The notes: generated by a model not told the origin, from the sequence alone. A DNA stretch of 64,000 nucleotides from an uncultured Polaribacter sp. (GCF_947501385.1 NZ_CANMVP010000013.1:61110-125109), one strand, 5' to 3'; positions 44,100 to 53,047 are shown, numbered from the stretch's first letter. Program-made: numbers and translations.

Positions 44100-45092
44100 A
44101 TGAAAAAATATAATTTCCTCTTATATATCGCCATTATTTTTCTTTTTTCTACTTGTAAAAATAAAGCTATTGTTGAAGATTACACCTTAAAAGGTTTCGT
44201 TTTTGGTACTACGTATAAAATTACATATTTAAAGGCCAACACCAATTATCAAAAAAGTATCGATAGTTTATTTTTTAAAATGAATGCGTCTTTATCTACA
44301 TATTTACCAACCTCAGATATTTCTAGAATTAATGCTGGAGACACTTCGGTAATTGTGGATGATTTCTTTGTTGAAGTTTTTAAAAAATCGAAACGAATAT
44401 TTAAGGAAACCAATGGTTATTTCGATCCAACAGTAGGTAATTTGGTCAATGCTTGGGGTTTTGGTCCTAAAAGAGAAAAAAACAATCTGACTGAAGATCA
44501 GGTAAAGGCACAAATGCAATTTGTGGGTTTAGATAAAGTTGACATCAAAAACAACAAAGTAATTAAAGAAAGTCCAGAAATTTATTTAGACTTTAATTCT
44601 ATTGCAAAAGGCTACGGAATTGATGTTGTTGCGCGCTTTCTTGAGCGCAAGAACATCAATAATTATTTGGTTGAAATTGGAGGAGAGATTCGAACAAAAG
44701 GGGCTAAAGAGAACCAAAAACCTTGGATTATTAAATTGGTAGATCCCATTGAATCTAATGCGAATGCTGGTTTTAAAAATATTAATTTGTCAAACAAAGC
44801 TATGGCTACTTCTGGAAACTACAGAAAATTTAGAATTACAAATGATGGAAAAAAATATGTACACACAATAAACCCGAAAACAGGCTATGCACTAGAAAGT
44901 AACTTATTAAGTGCTTCTGTTATTGCAAATCTAGATTGTGCAGATGTTGATGCGTATGCAACAGCTTTTATGGCCATGGGTTTAGAAAAAACAAAACACT
45001 TTTTAGAAAAGAATACACATTTAGAAGCCATTTTACTTTTTACAACTTCAGAAGGAAATCTCCAAGAATTTTCTAATTATACCTACAAGTAG
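44100..45092 (+). CDS. apbE: FAD:protein FMN transferase
   Basis: ApbE attaches FMN covalently to a Thr of exported flavoproteins such as the NqrB, NqrC and RnfG subunits. The 330-residue protein is a lipoprotein (lipobox FSTC, Cys at about 20). It has the family motifs GTTYKITY, NGYFDPTVGNLVNAWGFG, DFNSIAKGYGIDVV (Mg/FAD binding), LVEIGGEIRTKG, and the HTINPKTGYA region with the following DVDAYATAFM. Its clients, probably a sodium-translocating NADH:quinone reductase, are not in the window. Confidence 0.95.
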   Translation: MKKYNFLLYIAIIFLFSTCKNKAIVEDYTLKGFVFGTTYKITYLKANTNYQKSIDSLFFKMNASLSTYLPTSDISRINAGDTSVIVDDFFVEVFKKSKRIFKETNGYFDPTVGNLVNAWGFGPKREKNNLTEDQVKAQMQFVGLDKVDIKNNKVIKESPEIYLDFNSIAKGYGIDVVARFLERKNINNYLVEIGGEIRTKGAKENQKPWIIKLVDPIESNANAGFKNINLSNKAMATSGNYRKFRITNDGKKYVHTINPKTGYALESNLLSASVIANLDCADVDAYATAFMAMGLEKTKHFLEKNTHLEAILLFTTSEGNLQEFSNYTYK

Positions 45093-45118
45093 GTAGTGTT
45101 TTCGATAGAAAAAATAAA

Positions 45119-45126
45119 TATATTTG
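45119..45126 (+). promoter_or_regulatory. Probable -7 promoter element of the gene at 45163
   Basis: TATATTTG matches TAnnTTTG, 36 bp before the ATG at 45163. Confidence 0.5.
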
Positions 45127-45162
45127 TAGTATATTGTAATTCTTAAAAAGGAAAAACACTAC

Positions 45163-46455
45163 ATGATCATGAGAAAATTACTTTTAGCACTTTTTTGTGC
45201 CGCATTTTTTGGTACTTCCTATACTCAAAACAATGCAGAAATCGCAAATGTTTATATCAAAAGAGCAAATACTGTAATTGAAGAAAGTATAGATTACAAA
45301 GGAGCTTTAGCGCTTTTTGAAAAAGCGATGAAATACATGGATACGGTAACCAAACCAAGCATTGCTAGTTTGGGTTCTAGAATTTATTTTGAATTAGACA
45401 ATTACAAAAAAGCACAAAAATACTCGAAACAGTATTTTTTAATCGCAAAAAATAAAAAGTCTGAGGAGTATTTAGAACAATTAGATTTATTTGTCACCAT
45501 AACGGAAGCATTAGAAGTTCAATTACAAGAAGAGCAAAGAATAGAAGAAGAAAAGCAGCGAAAAGCGAAAGAATTAAGAAAAATAGATTCACTTAAAACA
45601 GTTTGGAAGTTACAATCTCAAAAATTGTCTGTTCGGGCAGATAGTATTTATCCCTTTAATGCAAATAAGTACGCGCTATACAGCAAAGATGATAAGTTTG
45701 GTATTATTAATGATAGAGCAGAAATTATTGTGAAAGCTGATGAATATTCATTTTCTATAAATTATGCAGGTTTTATTTTATTGAAAAATAAAAATACAGC
45801 ACCTACAAAAATTTACAGCTTCAACACCAACAATGGTACAGGTGCTTTATTACCAAATCCTTCTGATTTCAATTCACTGGCAACAAATTACGGGAAAGTA
45901 ATGTTGCCACGAGCCAATGGTAGATTGGTGACGTATCCGAACAATGCTTACGAGCCAATGGTGTACGATTTAAATCAAGCTAAAATAGTAAGAGTTGCAA
46001 ATAAAGAGGAAGTTTTAAAACAACTAAAAAAGAACGATATCATTAGAAAATACGACAAAGAAGGCGCGCTTAAAATAGATAAGAACTGGTACGATTTCGG
46101 CGGACATTTAGGAGGAGGAATACACCCGTTATATTTTGAAAAAGAGTATCAAGTACATGCGTTTTTATTTTCTGTAGATGGTACCGTTTTATATACAAAC
46201 TCAGATTATGAATATATTGGCGCTTTTTATGATAATAAAGCGCAGGCTATAAAAGGCACTCAAATTTCTTGGATCAATCAAAATGGGACGAAAGTTTCTG
46301 GTGCAAAGGATAAATTAGCAACGTATAAAGGGAACTCTGAAGTTGTGAAATTAGAAGACGGAGTCTACCAAATATTTCAAGATGGTATCATTGTAAATGG
46401 TGAAGAAACTTTAGAAAAAATGCCAGATTTTTTAAGAAAATTTAATAATGAATAA
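45163..46455 (+). CDS. Secreted protein with TPR-like and WG-repeat-like regions
   Basis: A 430-residue protein with a signal peptide (MRKLLLALFCAAFFGTSYTQ; ATG at 45163 or the equivalent ATG at 45169). Residues about 25-95 look like two tetratricopeptide repeats (YKGALALFEKAMKYMDTV, FELDNYKKAQKYSKQYFL). A charged coiled coil follows (about 105-140, EEQRIEEEKQRKAKELRK). After residue 165 short strands such as KDDKFGIINDRAEIIVKAD resemble WG repeats. I do not recognise a specific family. It is likely periplasmic, a scaffold for protein contacts. Confidence 0.7.
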   Translation: MIMRKLLLALFCAAFFGTSYTQNNAEIANVYIKRANTVIEESIDYKGALALFEKAMKYMDTVTKPSIASLGSRIYFELDNYKKAQKYSKQYFLIAKNKKSEEYLEQLDLFVTITEALEVQLQEEQRIEEEKQRKAKELRKIDSLKTVWKLQSQKLSVRADSIYPFNANKYALYSKDDKFGIINDRAEIIVKADEYSFSINYAGFILLKNKNTAPTKIYSFNTNNGTGALLPNPSDFNSLATNYGKVMLPRANGRLVTYPNNAYEPMVYDLNQAKIVRVANKEEVLKQLKKNDIIRKYDKEGALKIDKNWYDFGGHLGGGIHPLYFEKEYQVHAFLFSVDGTVLYTNSDYEYIGAFYDNKAQAIKGTQISWINQNGTKVSGAKDKLATYKGNSEVVKLEDGVYQIFQDGIIVNGEETLEKMPDFLRKFNNE

Positions 46456-46461
46456 AAGACA

Positions 46462-47229
46462 TTACTTGTAACATACAGGAAGAATTTCACCTTTCATCAA
46501 ACAAAACCGTTCTAGTTTTTCTGGAGCAATTTTTTTTGTGTAATCTACTTCATCAACTTTAAAACCAATAGCACGTAGTTTATCAAAATAATCTTTACCA
46601 TACACTCTTACATGATCATATTGCCCAAATATTTCTGCTCTTTTTTTTCTGTTGGTTATAGAATTGTCCTCAAAAGTTTTTTCTTTTGACAAGTCTTGTG
46701 GAATTTGAAAGATGCCAAATCCGCCAGGTTTTAAAACTCTGTATAATTCTTGCATCGCTTTGGTATCGTCAGGAATATGTTCTAAAACATGATTACAGAA
46801 AACAACATCAAATTCGTTGTTTTTAAAAGGTAAATCACAAATGTCTGCTTTTACATCTGCAATAGGAGATTCTAAATCTGATGTCATATAATCGAGATTT
46901 TTTTGGCTTCTAAAAAGATCTAAAAAACATTGTTCAGGAGCAATATGTAATACTTTTAATTTTTCTTTGGAAGTAAAAAAAGAAGTTTCGTCTCTTAAAA
47001 ACAGCCACATCAATCGATGTCTTTCTAAAGATAAAGTAGATGGTGACAATGCATTTTCTCTTTGCTTTCCATAGCCATAAGGTAGCAACTTACGAAAGGA
47101 CTTCCCATCTATAGGATCTGTATATGTATCTCCTTTTAGGTACCAAGAAATTACGGGTCGTACCCAATAGCTTGCTTTGATTAACAAAGGTCTTGGAATG
47201 GTATTTAGGATTGTTTTAAATATTTTCAT
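46462..47229 (-). CDS. Class I SAM-dependent methyltransferase
   Basis: A 255-residue methyltransferase of the class I fold. The ATG at 47229 is preferred over 47250, which falls in the repeat flanking the next gene. SAM-site motifs are LKVLHIAPEQCFLDLF (motif I, atypical, lacking the usual GxGxG), SDLESPIADVKADICDLPF, DVVFCNHVLEHIPDD and ELYRVLKPGGFGIFQIP. The N-terminal 65 residues are basic with an aromatic patch and may contact a lipid or glycan substrate. The substrate is unknown; related Bacteroidota proteins are sometimes linked to envelope polysaccharides. Confidence 0.85.
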   Translation of the reverse strand: MKIFKTILNTIPRPLLIKASYWVRPVISWYLKGDTYTDPIDGKSFRKLLPYGYGKQRENALSPSTLSLERHRLMWLFLRDETSFFTSKEKLKVLHIAPEQCFLDLFRSQKNLDYMTSDLESPIADVKADICDLPFKNNEFDVVFCNHVLEHIPDDTKAMQELYRVLKPGGFGIFQIPQDLSKEKTFEDNSITNRKKRAEIFGQYDHVRVYGKDYFDKLRAIGFKVDEVDYTKKIAPEKLERFCLMKGEILPVCYK

Positions 47230-47240
47230 AGCTATTGCAC

Positions 47241-47279
47241 AGAGATTCACAGAGTTTTTTCGCAGAGTTACACAGAGAC
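47241..47279. repeat. Left inverted repeat flanking the GxxExxY gene
   Basis: Thirty-nine bases built from CACAGAG units. They match the reverse complement of 47684-47722 at 33 of 39 positions, including an unbroken CACAGAGTTTTTTCGC core. It covers the extra upstream codons that a longer methyltransferase frame would use. Confidence 0.85.
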
Positions 47280-47657
47280 TTAAAAAGTATTTATAAAACG
47301 TTTTATTCCGTTTTTTAATAGTTTTGTATGAAAGTTAAGTAATAAACCTAAGGGATAATTTCCAAGTTTCATATAGGTTAGTATTTGTGCAGAATGAACA
47401 TCTGTAAAAGATTCTACAGTTTTCAGTTCTAAAACTATTTTATTTTCTACTAATAAATCTATTCTATAACCGTGATTTAATTTTATATCCTTATAAATAA
47501 TAGGAAGTGAGATTTCTTTTTCAACATTTAAACCTAAAAGTTTTAACTCAAAATATAAACATTCTTGATAAGCAGATTCTAATAAACCTGAACCTAGAGC
47601 TTTATGCACCTCTATTGCAGCTCCAATTATTTTTTCAGTTATCTCATTATCTTTCAT
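47280..47657 (-). CDS. GxxExxY protein (PD-(D/E)XK nuclease-like)
   Basis: The 125-residue protein carries the family signature GLLESAYQECLYFEL (G-x-x-E-x-x-Y) near residues 22-36, then the nuclease-like core HGYRIDLLVENKIVLELKTVE, with Asp and the ELK Glu-Lys pair of the PD-(D/E)XK fold. The end, LLLNFHTKLLKNGIKRFI, is also typical. The biochemical role of the family is not established. The gene is framed by inverted repeats at 47241-47279 and 47684-47722, so the whole unit of about 480 bp looks like a discrete, possibly mobile cassette inserted between a methyltransferase gene and map. Confidence 0.92.
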   Translation of the reverse strand: MKDNEITEKIIGAAIEVHKALGSGLLESAYQECLYFELKLLGLNVEKEISLPIIYKDIKLNHGYRIDLLVENKIVLELKTVESFTDVHSAQILTYMKLGNYPLGLLLNFHTKLLKNGIKRFINTF

Positions 47658-47683
47658 AAGTAAAATGTTAAATGATATGAAAC

Positions 47684-47722
47684 CTCTCTGTGAATCTCAG
47701 CGAAAAAACTCTGTGTATCTCA
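47684..47722. repeat. Right inverted repeat flanking the GxxExxY gene
   Basis: Reverse-complement partner of 47241-47279 (33 of 39 identical), ending 10 bp after the map stop codon's side of the gap. Each flank itself contains two similar halves. Confidence 0.85.
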
Positions 47723-47732
47723 GCGTAATAAT

Positions 47733-48536
47733 CTACTGACGAAATTCATCCTCCTCATCTGTAAAAATCCCCAAAGCATCATGAATATACCTAAAGGTAG
47801 AAAGTAGTTCTGGTTTGCCGTTTAAAATTGCCACATCATGCTCAAAATGTGCAGAGGGTTTATTGTCTAAAGTTGTAATGGTCCACCCATCTGCATGTTG
47901 TTTGATTTTATGAGTTCCTAAGTTTGTCATAGGTTCTATAGCAACTACCATTCCTTCAACAAATTTCTTTCCTTTTCCTCTTTTACCATAATTTGGCATT
48001 TCTGGATCCTCGTGCATTTCTCTTCCTAAACCATGGCCAACCAATTCTCTAACCACTCCATAACCATGATCTTCAGAGAATTTCTGAATTGCAAAACCAA
48101 CATCGCCAACTCTGTTTCCAGCTTTAAATTCACGAATACCAACGTATAAACTTTCTCTGGTAACATCTAATAATTTTTTGGTTTCTACATCAATCTCACC
48201 CACAGCAAAAGTATAGGCATGGTCTCCATAAAAACCATTTTTCTTAGCGCCACAATCTATAGAAATAATATCTCCTTCTTGTAAAGGTTCTTTATTAGGA
48301 ATACCATGAACTACTTGAGCATTCGGACTCATACAAAGCGAGTTCGGAAAATCATACAAACCTAAAAAACCAGGAATTGCGCCTTCTGCTCTAATAAAAT
48401 CTTCTGCTAATTTATCTAAATATAAAGTGCTTACACCAGGTTTTACTTCTTGTGCAAGCATGCCTAATGTTTTAGAAACTACCAAAGCACTTTCGCGCAT
48501 AATTTCTATTTCTTCTTTGGTTTTAATTTTAATCAT
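47733..48536 (-). CDS. map: Methionine aminopeptidase, type I
   Basis: Map removes the initiator Met from new proteins. The protein is 267 residues from the ATG at 48536 (MIKIKTKEEIEIMRES), preferred over 48557, which adds an unrelated short extension. Metal-binding and substrate motifs of the pita-bread fold are present: VVHGIPNK, GDIISIDCGAKKNGFYGDHAYTF (Asp ligands), VGHGLGREMHEDPEMPN (His), MVVAIEPMTNLG (Glu) and AHFEHDVAI (Glu and His region). An N-terminal SH3-binding type extension is absent, as in the bacterial class Ia enzyme. Confidence 0.97.
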   Translation of the reverse strand: MIKIKTKEEIEIMRESALVVSKTLGMLAQEVKPGVSTLYLDKLAEDFIRAEGAIPGFLGLYDFPNSLCMSPNAQVVHGIPNKEPLQEGDIISIDCGAKKNGFYGDHAYTFAVGEIDVETKKLLDVTRESLYVGIREFKAGNRVGDVGFAIQKFSEDHGYGVVRELVGHGLGREMHEDPEMPNYGKRGKGKKFVEGMVVAIEPMTNLGTHKIKQHADGWTITTLDNKPSAHFEHDVAILNGKPELLSTFRYIHDALGIFTDEEDEFRQ

Positions 48537-48594
48537 GTTAAAAAAATTGAACCGCAAAGTTAGTATAAATTAAGGAAATAGTGTTTGAAAATAC

Positions 48595-48993
48595 TTATTT
48601 GAAAAAAGAGAAAAATCCTTTTTTCTTTTTAGGTTCTGGGTCGTAGTTAAAAATCTGTCTGTAGATTTCTGTCCAACCTATAAAACCACCAATATTTCTA
48701 TCATCAATAAAAATATCTGCATTAATTTTTCTACTGTATTTCTCATCAAAATCTTCTTCTGGAAAACTTTTATTTACGGCATAAAATTCGATGCCATTTT
48801 CTTTACAATACCTTACAGCCTGTTCTAACTTAGCACCACTTCTGTAGGTCCAAAGAATTAATCGATACCCTTCGGACTGCAATTTTTTTAAGGTTTCAAA
48901 GGCAAATAGTTGGGCATTTCCAATTTTTGGAAACGCATCTTCTACAATAGTGCCATCAAAATCTACAGCAATAATTAAGTTGTTTTGAATCAT
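48595..48993 (-). CDS. HAD-superfamily hydrolase, BT0820-like
   Basis: A 132-residue minimal HAD protein with motif I AVDFDGTIVED (nucleophile Asp and acid Asp), motif II LILWTYRSG, a Lys/Arg-containing segment YSRKINADIFIDDRNIGG that supplies motif III and the acidic motif IV. There is no cap insertion, so the active site is open. It resembles the small Bacteroidota BT0820-type phosphatases. The substrate is unknown. It ends in a basic KKKKGFFSFFK tail. It is adjacent without a gap to the thioredoxin-like gene upstream. Confidence 0.85.
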   Translation of the reverse strand: MIQNNLIIAVDFDGTIVEDAFPKIGNAQLFAFETLKKLQSEGYRLILWTYRSGAKLEQAVRYCKENGIEFYAVNKSFPEEDFDEKYSRKINADIFIDDRNIGGFIGWTEIYRQIFNYDPEPKKKKGFFSFFK

Positions 48994-49524
48994 TTATTTA
49001 CTTCTGTCGTAGGAGTGTTTGTAAGGTTCACCAGAAACAATTTTTAACATGTCTTTTTCTAATGATTCTCTTGCATATTCTACATAACGTCCAATTTCTT
49101 TACCATCTCTATAAAAAATAAAGGTGGGTACTTTTTGAATATCTAAACCTTCTTGTAAATTATCTGGTGTTCTTTTAGAACGATTTACCGTAACCAAATC
49201 TAAATTTTTAAAATTGAAGTCTGCCAATTCTAAAATTTTATAAAAATGCGGAGTTTCTCTTTTACTGTCTCCACACCAAGTTCCCATAAAGCCTTTAATG
49301 ATAACACCATCTAATGCTTCTCTAAGCGAAGAAATAGTAGTTGCATCTGGTTTGTAGCGCTCAAATTTTTGAGTAAACCATGTGCTGTATGGTGCCTGAT
49401 TGAATGATTCTTTATTTGCAAATCCTACCAAATCTCCACTGTCGTTTTTTTCAGCGGTAATTTCTTGTTGTGCTTTACAAGATGTTAAGGCAATGGTAAA
49501 TAAGAATAAAAACAAGTATTTCAT
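48994..49524 (-). CDS. Thioredoxin-family lipoprotein with a single active-site Cys
   Basis: A 176-residue protein with a lipoprotein signal (lipobox LTSC at about residues 13-16). The thioredoxin fold is marked by GFMGTWCGDSKRETPHFYKI and the cis-Pro region KVPTFIFYRDGKEIGRYVEY. The active site is WCGDS, so the second Cys of the usual CxxC is Ser. It can therefore form mixed disulfides but not an internal one, which suggests reduction of small substrates or binding rather than standard thiol exchange. It is directly upstream of the HAD gene, with no gap between them. Confidence 0.85.
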   Translation of the reverse strand: MKYLFLFLFTIALTSCKAQQEITAEKNDSGDLVGFANKESFNQAPYSTWFTQKFERYKPDATTISSLREALDGVIIKGFMGTWCGDSKRETPHFYKILELADFNFKNLDLVTVNRSKRTPDNLQEGLDIQKVPTFIFYRDGKEIGRYVEYARESLEKDMLKIVSGEPYKHSYDRSK

Positions 49525-49540
49525 TTTTCTAATTTTTTAT

Positions 49541-51058
49541 TTATAGTAAAGAATGTTGTGTCATTTCTTTTGGTTGATCAACTCCCATTAGTTGTAAAAT
49601 TGTTGGAGCAATATCGCCCAAGATACCACTTTTTACTGATTTTATTTCATCATCAATTAAAATGAAAGGAACTGGGTTTGTAGTATGCGATGTATGTGGA
49701 GAACCATCTGGATTCATCATGGTTTCGCAATTTCCATGATCTGCAATTAATAGAATCGTATAGCCATTTTTTAAGCCCGTTTCAACCACTTCTTTTGCAC
49801 AATTGTCTACAGCTTCACAAGCTTTTATGGCAGCTTCCATAATGCCTGTATGACCAACCATATCTCCGTTTGCAAAATTTAAACATACAAAATCAGCTTC
49901 TCCTTTTTCTAAATCCTTACACAAAGCAGCTGTTAATTCATAAGCACTCATTTCTGGTTTTAGGTCGTAGGTTGCCACTTTTGGTGAGTTTTTTAAGATG
50001 CGAGATTCTCCTTTAAAAGGCGCTTCTTGTCCGCCAGAAAAGAAAAAAGTAACATGTGGATATTTTTCAGTCTCTGCAATTCTAATTTGTTTTTTGTCTG
50101 CTTTAGATAACACTTCACCCAAAGTATTCTGAATATTATCGGTATTATAAATAACATGAATTCCTTTAAAACTTTCATCATATAAAGTGATAGTGGTAAA
50201 GTATACGTTTAATTTTTTCATTCCAAATTCTGGAAAATCGTTTTGAGATAACGCATTGGTTAACTCTCTTCCTCTATCTGTTCTGTAGTTGAAAAATAAA
50301 ACAACATCCCCTTCTTTTATTTGTGCTTTTGGTGAACCGTCTTTGTTAGTTACAATAATTGGTTGATGAAATTCGTCTGTTAGGCCTTCTTTATAATTTG
50401 TATTAATGGTAGCAATTGCATCTGTAGTTTTTACACCAATCGCATTCACCACACCATCGTACGCTTTTTTTACACGTTCCCATCTATTGTCTCTGTCCAT
50501 TGCATAATAACGCCCCGTTACAGAAGCTAATTCTCCGGTACTTTCTTTCATATATTCTTGCATATCATTGATAAAGTACGCGCCAGATTTTGGGTCACAA
50601 TCTCTACCATCTGTAAATGCATGCAAATACACATTTGCTACATTATTTTCTTTCGCAACATCTAAAATTCCTTTTAAATGATGAATGTGTGCATGAATAC
50701 CGCCATCTGAAACCAAACCTAATAAATGAATGTCTTTGTTATTTTCTTTGGCATATTTTAAAGTATCTAGCAATACCTTTTCTTTGCCCAACGTTTTTTC
50801 ATCTACCGCTTTGTTTATGCGGGCTAAATTCTGATATACAATTCTACCAGCACCTAGATTCATATGTCCAACTTCAGAATTTCCCATTTGCCCTTCGGGT
50901 AAACCCACATGCAAACCATCTGTTCTTAAGGCTGCATTTGGGTATTTGTCATACAAGCCGTTGATAAAAGGTGTTTTTGCGTTGTAAATGGCAGATACTT
51001 TTGGGTCTTGAGTGATTCCCCAACCATCTAAAATCATTAAGATAACTTTCTTGTTCAT
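49541..51058 (-). CDS. gpmI: 2,3-bisphosphoglycerate-independent phosphoglycerate mutase
   Basis: iPGM interconverts 3- and 2-phosphoglycerate with Mn ions. The 505-residue sequence is full length. Motifs: ILDGWGI (metal Asp), EGQMGNSEVGHMNLGAGR with the phosphoserine nucleophile Ser61, TDGRDCDPKSGA, YAMDRDNRW, RTDRGRELT, ANGDMVGHTG (metal Asp and His) and LIADHGNCE (metal Asp-His). It is the only phosphoglycerate mutase seen in the window. Confidence 0.98.
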   Translation of the reverse strand: MNKKVILMILDGWGITQDPKVSAIYNAKTPFINGLYDKYPNAALRTDGLHVGLPEGQMGNSEVGHMNLGAGRIVYQNLARINKAVDEKTLGKEKVLLDTLKYAKENNKDIHLLGLVSDGGIHAHIHHLKGILDVAKENNVANVYLHAFTDGRDCDPKSGAYFINDMQEYMKESTGELASVTGRYYAMDRDNRWERVKKAYDGVVNAIGVKTTDAIATINTNYKEGLTDEFHQPIIVTNKDGSPKAQIKEGDVVLFFNYRTDRGRELTNALSQNDFPEFGMKKLNVYFTTITLYDESFKGIHVIYNTDNIQNTLGEVLSKADKKQIRIAETEKYPHVTFFFSGGQEAPFKGESRILKNSPKVATYDLKPEMSAYELTAALCKDLEKGEADFVCLNFANGDMVGHTGIMEAAIKACEAVDNCAKEVVETGLKNGYTILLIADHGNCETMMNPDGSPHTSHTTNPVPFILIDDEIKSVKSGILGDIAPTILQLMGVDQPKEMTQHSLL

Positions 51059-51173
51059 TTTCTAAAATTGATTCGTAAAAATAAGAAAGTTTTTTGTCAT
51101 TTGTTGAAGATTTTACGAAACCGATAGCGTAATAAAATTGTCATAAAATAAACTTAAAAGAAGATTTTTTAGG

Positions 51174-51194
51174 ATTAACATAATTAGTGTTAAT
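51174..51194. promoter_or_regulatory. Inverted repeat ATTAACA/TGTTAAT in the gpmI-ankyrin gap
   Basis: Two perfect 7-bp arms (51174-51180, 51188-51194) with a 7-bp spacer in the 263-bp gap between divergent gpmI and the ankyrin gene. It has the size of a dimeric repressor site; no regulator can be named. Confidence 0.35.
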
Positions 51195-51321
51195 TTTTTA
51201 GAGAAAAATACTTATAAAGTTAAACGCTTGTTAAATAGCCATTTTAGATGAAACATAACTTTCTTTTTGCTGTCTATTAGATAGAACAAACAAACAATCC
51301 TAATTCTTAAAACTATTTATC

Positions 51322-51711
51322 ATGAAAAAATTAATTTTACCAATGTTATTTTGCTTACTTGCTTTTTCAGCAACAACCAACGCATCTTCTAATTATTTCT
51401 ATCAAAACACAAAAATGCTTGAAATTTCGACGGCATATCAGGTAAGTCCTTTTTGTAAATTGATACAAATGGGCAATTACGATGCTGTAAAAGCACTCAT
51501 TGAATCGGGCGAAGATATAAACAAAAAATCTAACGGATTAACTCCTTTAATGTTTGCAGCAAGGCATAACAAAGCTAAAATTGCCAAATTGTTGATCAAG
51601 CACGGTGCAAAATTAAAAACAAAATCTACCAAAGGAAATATGTCTGCTTTAGACATTGCAAAAAGATCGAAAGCTGTAGATGCTATAAAAGTTCTTAAAG
51701 AAGCCCTTTAA
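51322..51711 (+). CDS. Secreted ankyrin-repeat protein
   Basis: A 129-residue protein with a signal peptide (MKKLILPMLFCLLAFSATTNA) and about two and a half ankyrin repeats from residue 48: MGNYDAVKALIESGEDINKK, then GLTPLMFAARHNKAKIAKLL, and a last repeat with GNMSALDIAKRSKAVDAIKVL. It should act in the periplasm or at the surface as a protein-binding module. A protective role, as for periplasmic ankyrin proteins near catalases, is not supported by the neighbours here. Confidence 0.85.
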   Translation: MKKLILPMLFCLLAFSATTNASSNYFYQNTKMLEISTAYQVSPFCKLIQMGNYDAVKALIESGEDINKKSNGLTPLMFAARHNKAKIAKLLIKHGAKLKTKSTKGNMSALDIAKRSKAVDAIKVLKEAL

Positions 51712-51762
51712 AAGGTTTATATATTTATTAATGTAGTGAAAATAGACTGTCTTTGAGGTAGT

Positions 51763-52353
51763 CTATTTTGTTTTAGATGTAATCATTCGTTTAAGAATGT
51801 TTTCATACGCTGATAAATCACATTCTAAATGATTAAAGTTTCCTGTATTATTTAGCTTAATTTTTTCATTACTAATTTTACCATTAATTATTTTGTATCC
51901 GTAATTAGATTTGACACCTTTAAATTTACCTGTGATGTTATAATTTCTGTCAAAAATTATAGTTTGTGGTATTACATTTGCTTCTGTTAAACGATTAAAT
52001 AATCTTTTATTTGAATCAAAATAAAATTCAAAAGGCCAATTATGTTTTTTAATCATTCTCATTAATTTCTTTCTCTTATAATTTTTTTCAATAACTATTA
52101 CAACAATTTTTACTCTATACTCCTTTTGCCATTCAGGGTAAATTTCTTTAAAAGAATTTAAAAGATTAATACAAGGTTTGCAACTAGTGCCAAAAAACTC
52201 AACTATTAATGGATTTCCATAATTAATTAATTGTTTAGATGAAACTTTAGACTTTAATATGTCTTTTAATTTCACATTATAAGGAAATTGTTTTTGTGAA
52301 AAACCTATTTTAAAAATGAGTATGAATATTGTAATAAGTATTAATTTCTTCAT
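51763..52353 (-). CDS. TlpA-like thiol:disulfide protein
   Basis: A 196-residue exported protein (signal MKKLILITIFILIFKIGFSQ) with a thioredoxin fold of the TlpA/ResA type. The active site is CKPC in VEFFGTSCKPCINLLNSF, and the cis-Pro region is VIPQTIIFDRNYNITGKF. The domain ends early, and the C-terminal 40 residues are variable. It belongs to an accessory cluster of exported proteins on the minus strand. It may keep cysteines of periplasmic partners reduced; partners are unknown. Confidence 0.85.
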   Translation of the reverse strand: MKKLILITIFILIFKIGFSQKQFPYNVKLKDILKSKVSSKQLINYGNPLIVEFFGTSCKPCINLLNSFKEIYPEWQKEYRVKIVVIVIEKNYKRKKLMRMIKKHNWPFEFYFDSNKRLFNRLTEANVIPQTIIFDRNYNITGKFKGVKSNYGYKIINGKISNEKIKLNNTGNFNHLECDLSAYENILKRMITSKTK

Positions 52354-52436
52354 AAATTTTTTTAATAGGTGGTTGAATTAGGTTTAATCAAAAAACAATT
52401 CAACCACTTTATTTATTAGACAAATATGCCTTTAAT

Positions 52437-52946
52437 TTATTTATGCCATTCTGTTTTTCCAACTGTTTTTTCAACTGAAATAATTTTTGTAGCTTTAAAT
52501 ATAGCCTGGTCAAAAATACCATCTGGGTCAAAAATGCCGTCAGAAATTTTAACTCCTTCAAACTTTACAATTACTTTTTCTTCCTCTCTATTTAATTTTC
52601 TAAGATGTTTGGCAAGTTTTGTATATTCATTTTCATTAGTATAGACATTGATTATTTTACCTTTTTTAGTTTTCAATTTAAAGTGTGGTTTATTAATTAG
52701 ATCACTTTTAAATAAAATTTTATGATATTCCATAAATGATTTTTCTGATTTAGAAAAATCATTCTTTTTTTGATTAAAAATCTCTTTTTTAATTTTTTCA
52801 ATTTCATCATTAGACATTCCATAAACCACGTTATTCAGATCTATTAACTTAATATAAATAGTGCCTTCAATGGTTTTATTTACACTTGTTCTTTTGCAAG
52901 AGATTAGTGATATGGTCAATAATGTGAAAAGTAAATACTGTTTCAT
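52437..52946 (-). CDS. Lipoprotein of unknown function
   Basis: A 169-residue protein with a lipobox LISC (Cys at about 17) followed by KRTS. The mature chain is Lys- and Glu-rich with a charged helical stretch (NDEIEKIKKEIFNQKKNDFS) and a strand-rich second half (HFKLKTKKGKIINVYTNE, EEEKVIVKFEGVKISDG). I do not recognise a family. The GC content and AT-rich codons resemble its accessory neighbours rather than the housekeeping genes nearby. Confidence 0.7.
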   Translation of the reverse strand: MKQYLLFTLLTISLISCKRTSVNKTIEGTIYIKLIDLNNVVYGMSNDEIEKIKKEIFNQKKNDFSKSEKSFMEYHKILFKSDLINKPHFKLKTKKGKIINVYTNENEYTKLAKHLRKLNREEEKVIVKFEGVKISDGIFDPDGIFDQAIFKATKIISVEKTVGKTEWHK

Positions 52947-53047
52947 AATATATTTGTTTTTATTTAAATCTTAAAATACTCAAATTATTAGTAACGTTTT
53001 CAATTTTCAAAATAAAAAGGTATAGGAATATTTTTTTAAAATTATAT

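Noticed and set aside
51322..51711. Ankyrin protein as a catalase partner
   Set aside because: No catalase gene is nearby, so the link known from other bacteria cannot be claimed.
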